From contig JAHBMJ010001549.1 in the NCBI GenBank assembly GCA_018398765.1, forward strand, positions 132,324 to 182,146: 49,823 nucleotides of DNA, read 5' to 3'. How positions within the stretch are numbered: position 1 is the stretch's first letter; every line of letters starts with the position of its first letter. This document shows positions 48,401-49,823 of this stretch, piece by piece. The notes beneath the pieces were generated by a model. The model saw nothing but the letters and a program-made list of their open reading frames with translations. It ran no database searches and was not told where the DNA came from. Made by a program: the position numbers and the translations under genes. Source of the DNA: Chromera velia. Its lineage: Eukaryota > Sar > Chromeraceae.

Positions 48401-49823
48401 GAAAGAGAGATCCGTCAGATGGGCCGGCTTCTCCTCAGACTGCCCTCCCGCTTGTGCCTGAGGTGAGAGCCTTCCTGCCTCTGGACCCCCGACCGGGGAA
48501 GTGGAAGACTGCGGCTGTCCATTGGCCCTGATGCCCACAGAAGCAAAACTCTCATCCAATCTCTTGGCAGAAGTGGTCTTTTGTGCGTCCAGATCGAGCT
48601 GGGGGGGGATTGCGGGAGGTGTAACGGATACGTCGGGAAGAGGCAATAAGGGTGCGCCGGGTGGGAGGGCCTCAGGTCCAGGTCCTCCCGCCACTTGTTG
48701 TTGTTTTTCTTTTTTCCCTTCCTTTTCTAATTCTTCCGCGAGACCCACCTCCAAGGCCGAGAGCTCGACACCACCTACCCCTACCCCTACCCCTCCCGGT
48801 GTGCTCCCCTTCCGTCTCTGCTCCCACGGCATAACGTTCAGCACGTAGTCGCACCGCCTGCAAGAAAGGGCAGGCACAAAAGAAGGGGGATATGACAAAA
48901 AGCTGTTCGATACAAAAGAGGCGGCTGAGACAGATGACGGATAGAAAGACATGTGTATTGAAAATTCAGAGTTTGGGGGATCGGCAAAGGCGACAAGTCA
49001 AAGATGGGCGGAGAGACAAACAAATGCTTACGCCGCAAGTTGCTATGATCCACCCCCACGCCTTTCCTCTGACGTGCCAGCATTCAGTCCTAGAGAAAGA
49101 GAGGGTCTTCAACAAAGGAGATGAGACGGACAGCCTCAGTCAATCCAACTGACTCGCAAAGGCGCAGAGCCGATGTCTCGTCGTACACACGCGCTAGACC
49201 GACGTGCTCGATGCCTCCTGCAGCAGCTTTTGCCCCCCTATCCTTGCTTCTCTGTCGTTGAACAGGCACTGCGACAGCAGCCACTCCAGTACCCGCCTCT
49301 TTTCTTGCGTCTTCGTTACCCTTTCGACTCCCCTCTGACCCCATGCTCAGCCTGGAGTTTGATCGCGACCTCAACCCCTTCCCTTTTGTGACTCCACTAA
49401 GGCTCTTCAAACGGGGAAGCATAGACCTTGACAGACTCACTGATTGACGACTGTGCAGAGACCCTAGCGTCGTGTGTCGTCTCAGGCCCCTTTCTTCACC
49501 TCCACCCCCCCCTGCGGCCGCATTGGAGGGCGACAAGTCACCCCGACTGTCCATCTCCCAAGGCTCTGTCACGGTCGCTTGGGGACTCGGAGGGGGGGGT
49601 GCGTTTGGTGACTGGTCCCCCAGTGCTGAGATCGCTAGGTCGTGGTCCTCTGTGTGTGCCTTCATGACTAGGCGTCGTGCCGGGGTCTGGTTGACGGTGC
49701 CGGGGCCCTTTGGGGACACTTCTCGCGGGGGACTCTCTGCCCCCTCCTCAGCTTCTTCAGAGGATTCCTCCACACCCCCGCCGGCTTCAAATCGAACCTG
49801 CAAACAGAGTTGACGAGCACATG
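45445..49823 (-). CDS. VPS13-like lipid-transfer protein, C-terminal part (cut by window edge)
   Basis: VPS13 proteins are bridge-like carriers that move phospholipids between membranes at contact sites. The last six exons chain in phase: 48353-48857, 47805-47922, 47345-47388, 46969-47109, 46370-46458 and 45445-46042 (stop). Two segments mark the family's C-terminal glycine/proline region: AKGLVSRPAEGIRT, then GGFTGAAIGVGLGVAGLVYK followed by PILGTANL. Spacing from the first Pro to the Lys-Pro equals that in animal VPS13. QEFLAYNLAEFG fits the later Tyr-Asn block. The end is a Glu/Lys coiled coil (SPQVIEEIQDAHSRLVELKI) rather than the usual PH-like domain. Upstream exons 49154-49797 (Ser/Pro-rich, disordered) and 49060-49089 or 49032-49089 (ECWHVRGKA) are on the same strand. 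Their join to RCDYVLNVMPW is uncertain: the good GTAAGC donor breaks frame while a weak GTGGGG keeps it. The 5' end is outside the window. Confidence 0.77.
46914..46962. repeat. GACA/GA low-complexity tract
   Basis: GACAGACA followed by GA and GGGA repeats in an intron of the VPS13-like gene, just after exon 46969-47109 in gene order. Confidence 0.85.

Overview
The window reads as nuclear DNA of a single-celled eukaryote. Genes are on both strands and are cut by many spliceosomal introns of about 60-950 bp with GT...AG ends. Coding exons are GC-richer than the AT-rich intergenic DNA, and introns carry many CA, GA and tetranucleotide microsatellites. Two runs of N flanked by poly-C or poly-G mark assembly gaps. 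My best guess is an alveolate alga of the Chromera type, judged from gene style and the abundance of TGCATGC motifs; the sequence does not prove this. No rRNA, tRNA or CRISPR array was found.

Layout: (1) 1-2519, minus: 5' part of the DNA primase large subunit gene (PRIM2), running off the left edge. (2) 3577-7176, plus: a two-exon gene for a secreted, proline-rich protein of about 984 residues that I do not recognise, divergent from PRIM2. (3) 7177-12429: AT-rich mobile-element territory with a 260-bp inverted-repeat element (8-bp target duplication), two inverted LINE-like reverse-transcriptase tail remnants, and a 1.24-kb hAT-like non-autonomous element. (4) 12430-19100, minus: a multi-exon PHD-finger gene interrupted by a gap. 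(5) 19700-20190: hairpin and tandem repeats. (6) 21285-25075, minus: a membrane-anchored class-3 lipase fold in which all three catalytic positions appear replaced. (7) 27259-30961, minus: complete seven-exon D-aminoacyl-tRNA deacylase (DTD). (8) 31846-39981, plus: Cactin, sharing a divergent promoter region with DTD. (9) 39982-45444: intergenic, with a second copy of the inverted-repeat element, GGTGCA repeats and a gap. (10) 45445-49823, minus: 3' part of a VPS13-like lipid-transfer protein gene, running off the right edge.

The recognisable genes are housekeeping functions (replication priming, tRNA proofreading, splicing-associated Cactin, chromatin reading, lipid transport) with no operon-like logic. 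Exon boundaries were built by hand by matching reading phase across GT/AG sites and by family resemblance; phases close throughout PRIM2, DTD, Cactin and the last six VPS13-like exons. The most interesting observations are the apparently triad-less transmembrane lipase, introns whose 5' splice sites sit inside GTGA or GTCA microsatellites (up to about 400 bp in DTD), and a partial tandem duplication of a DTD exon together with its splice donor.
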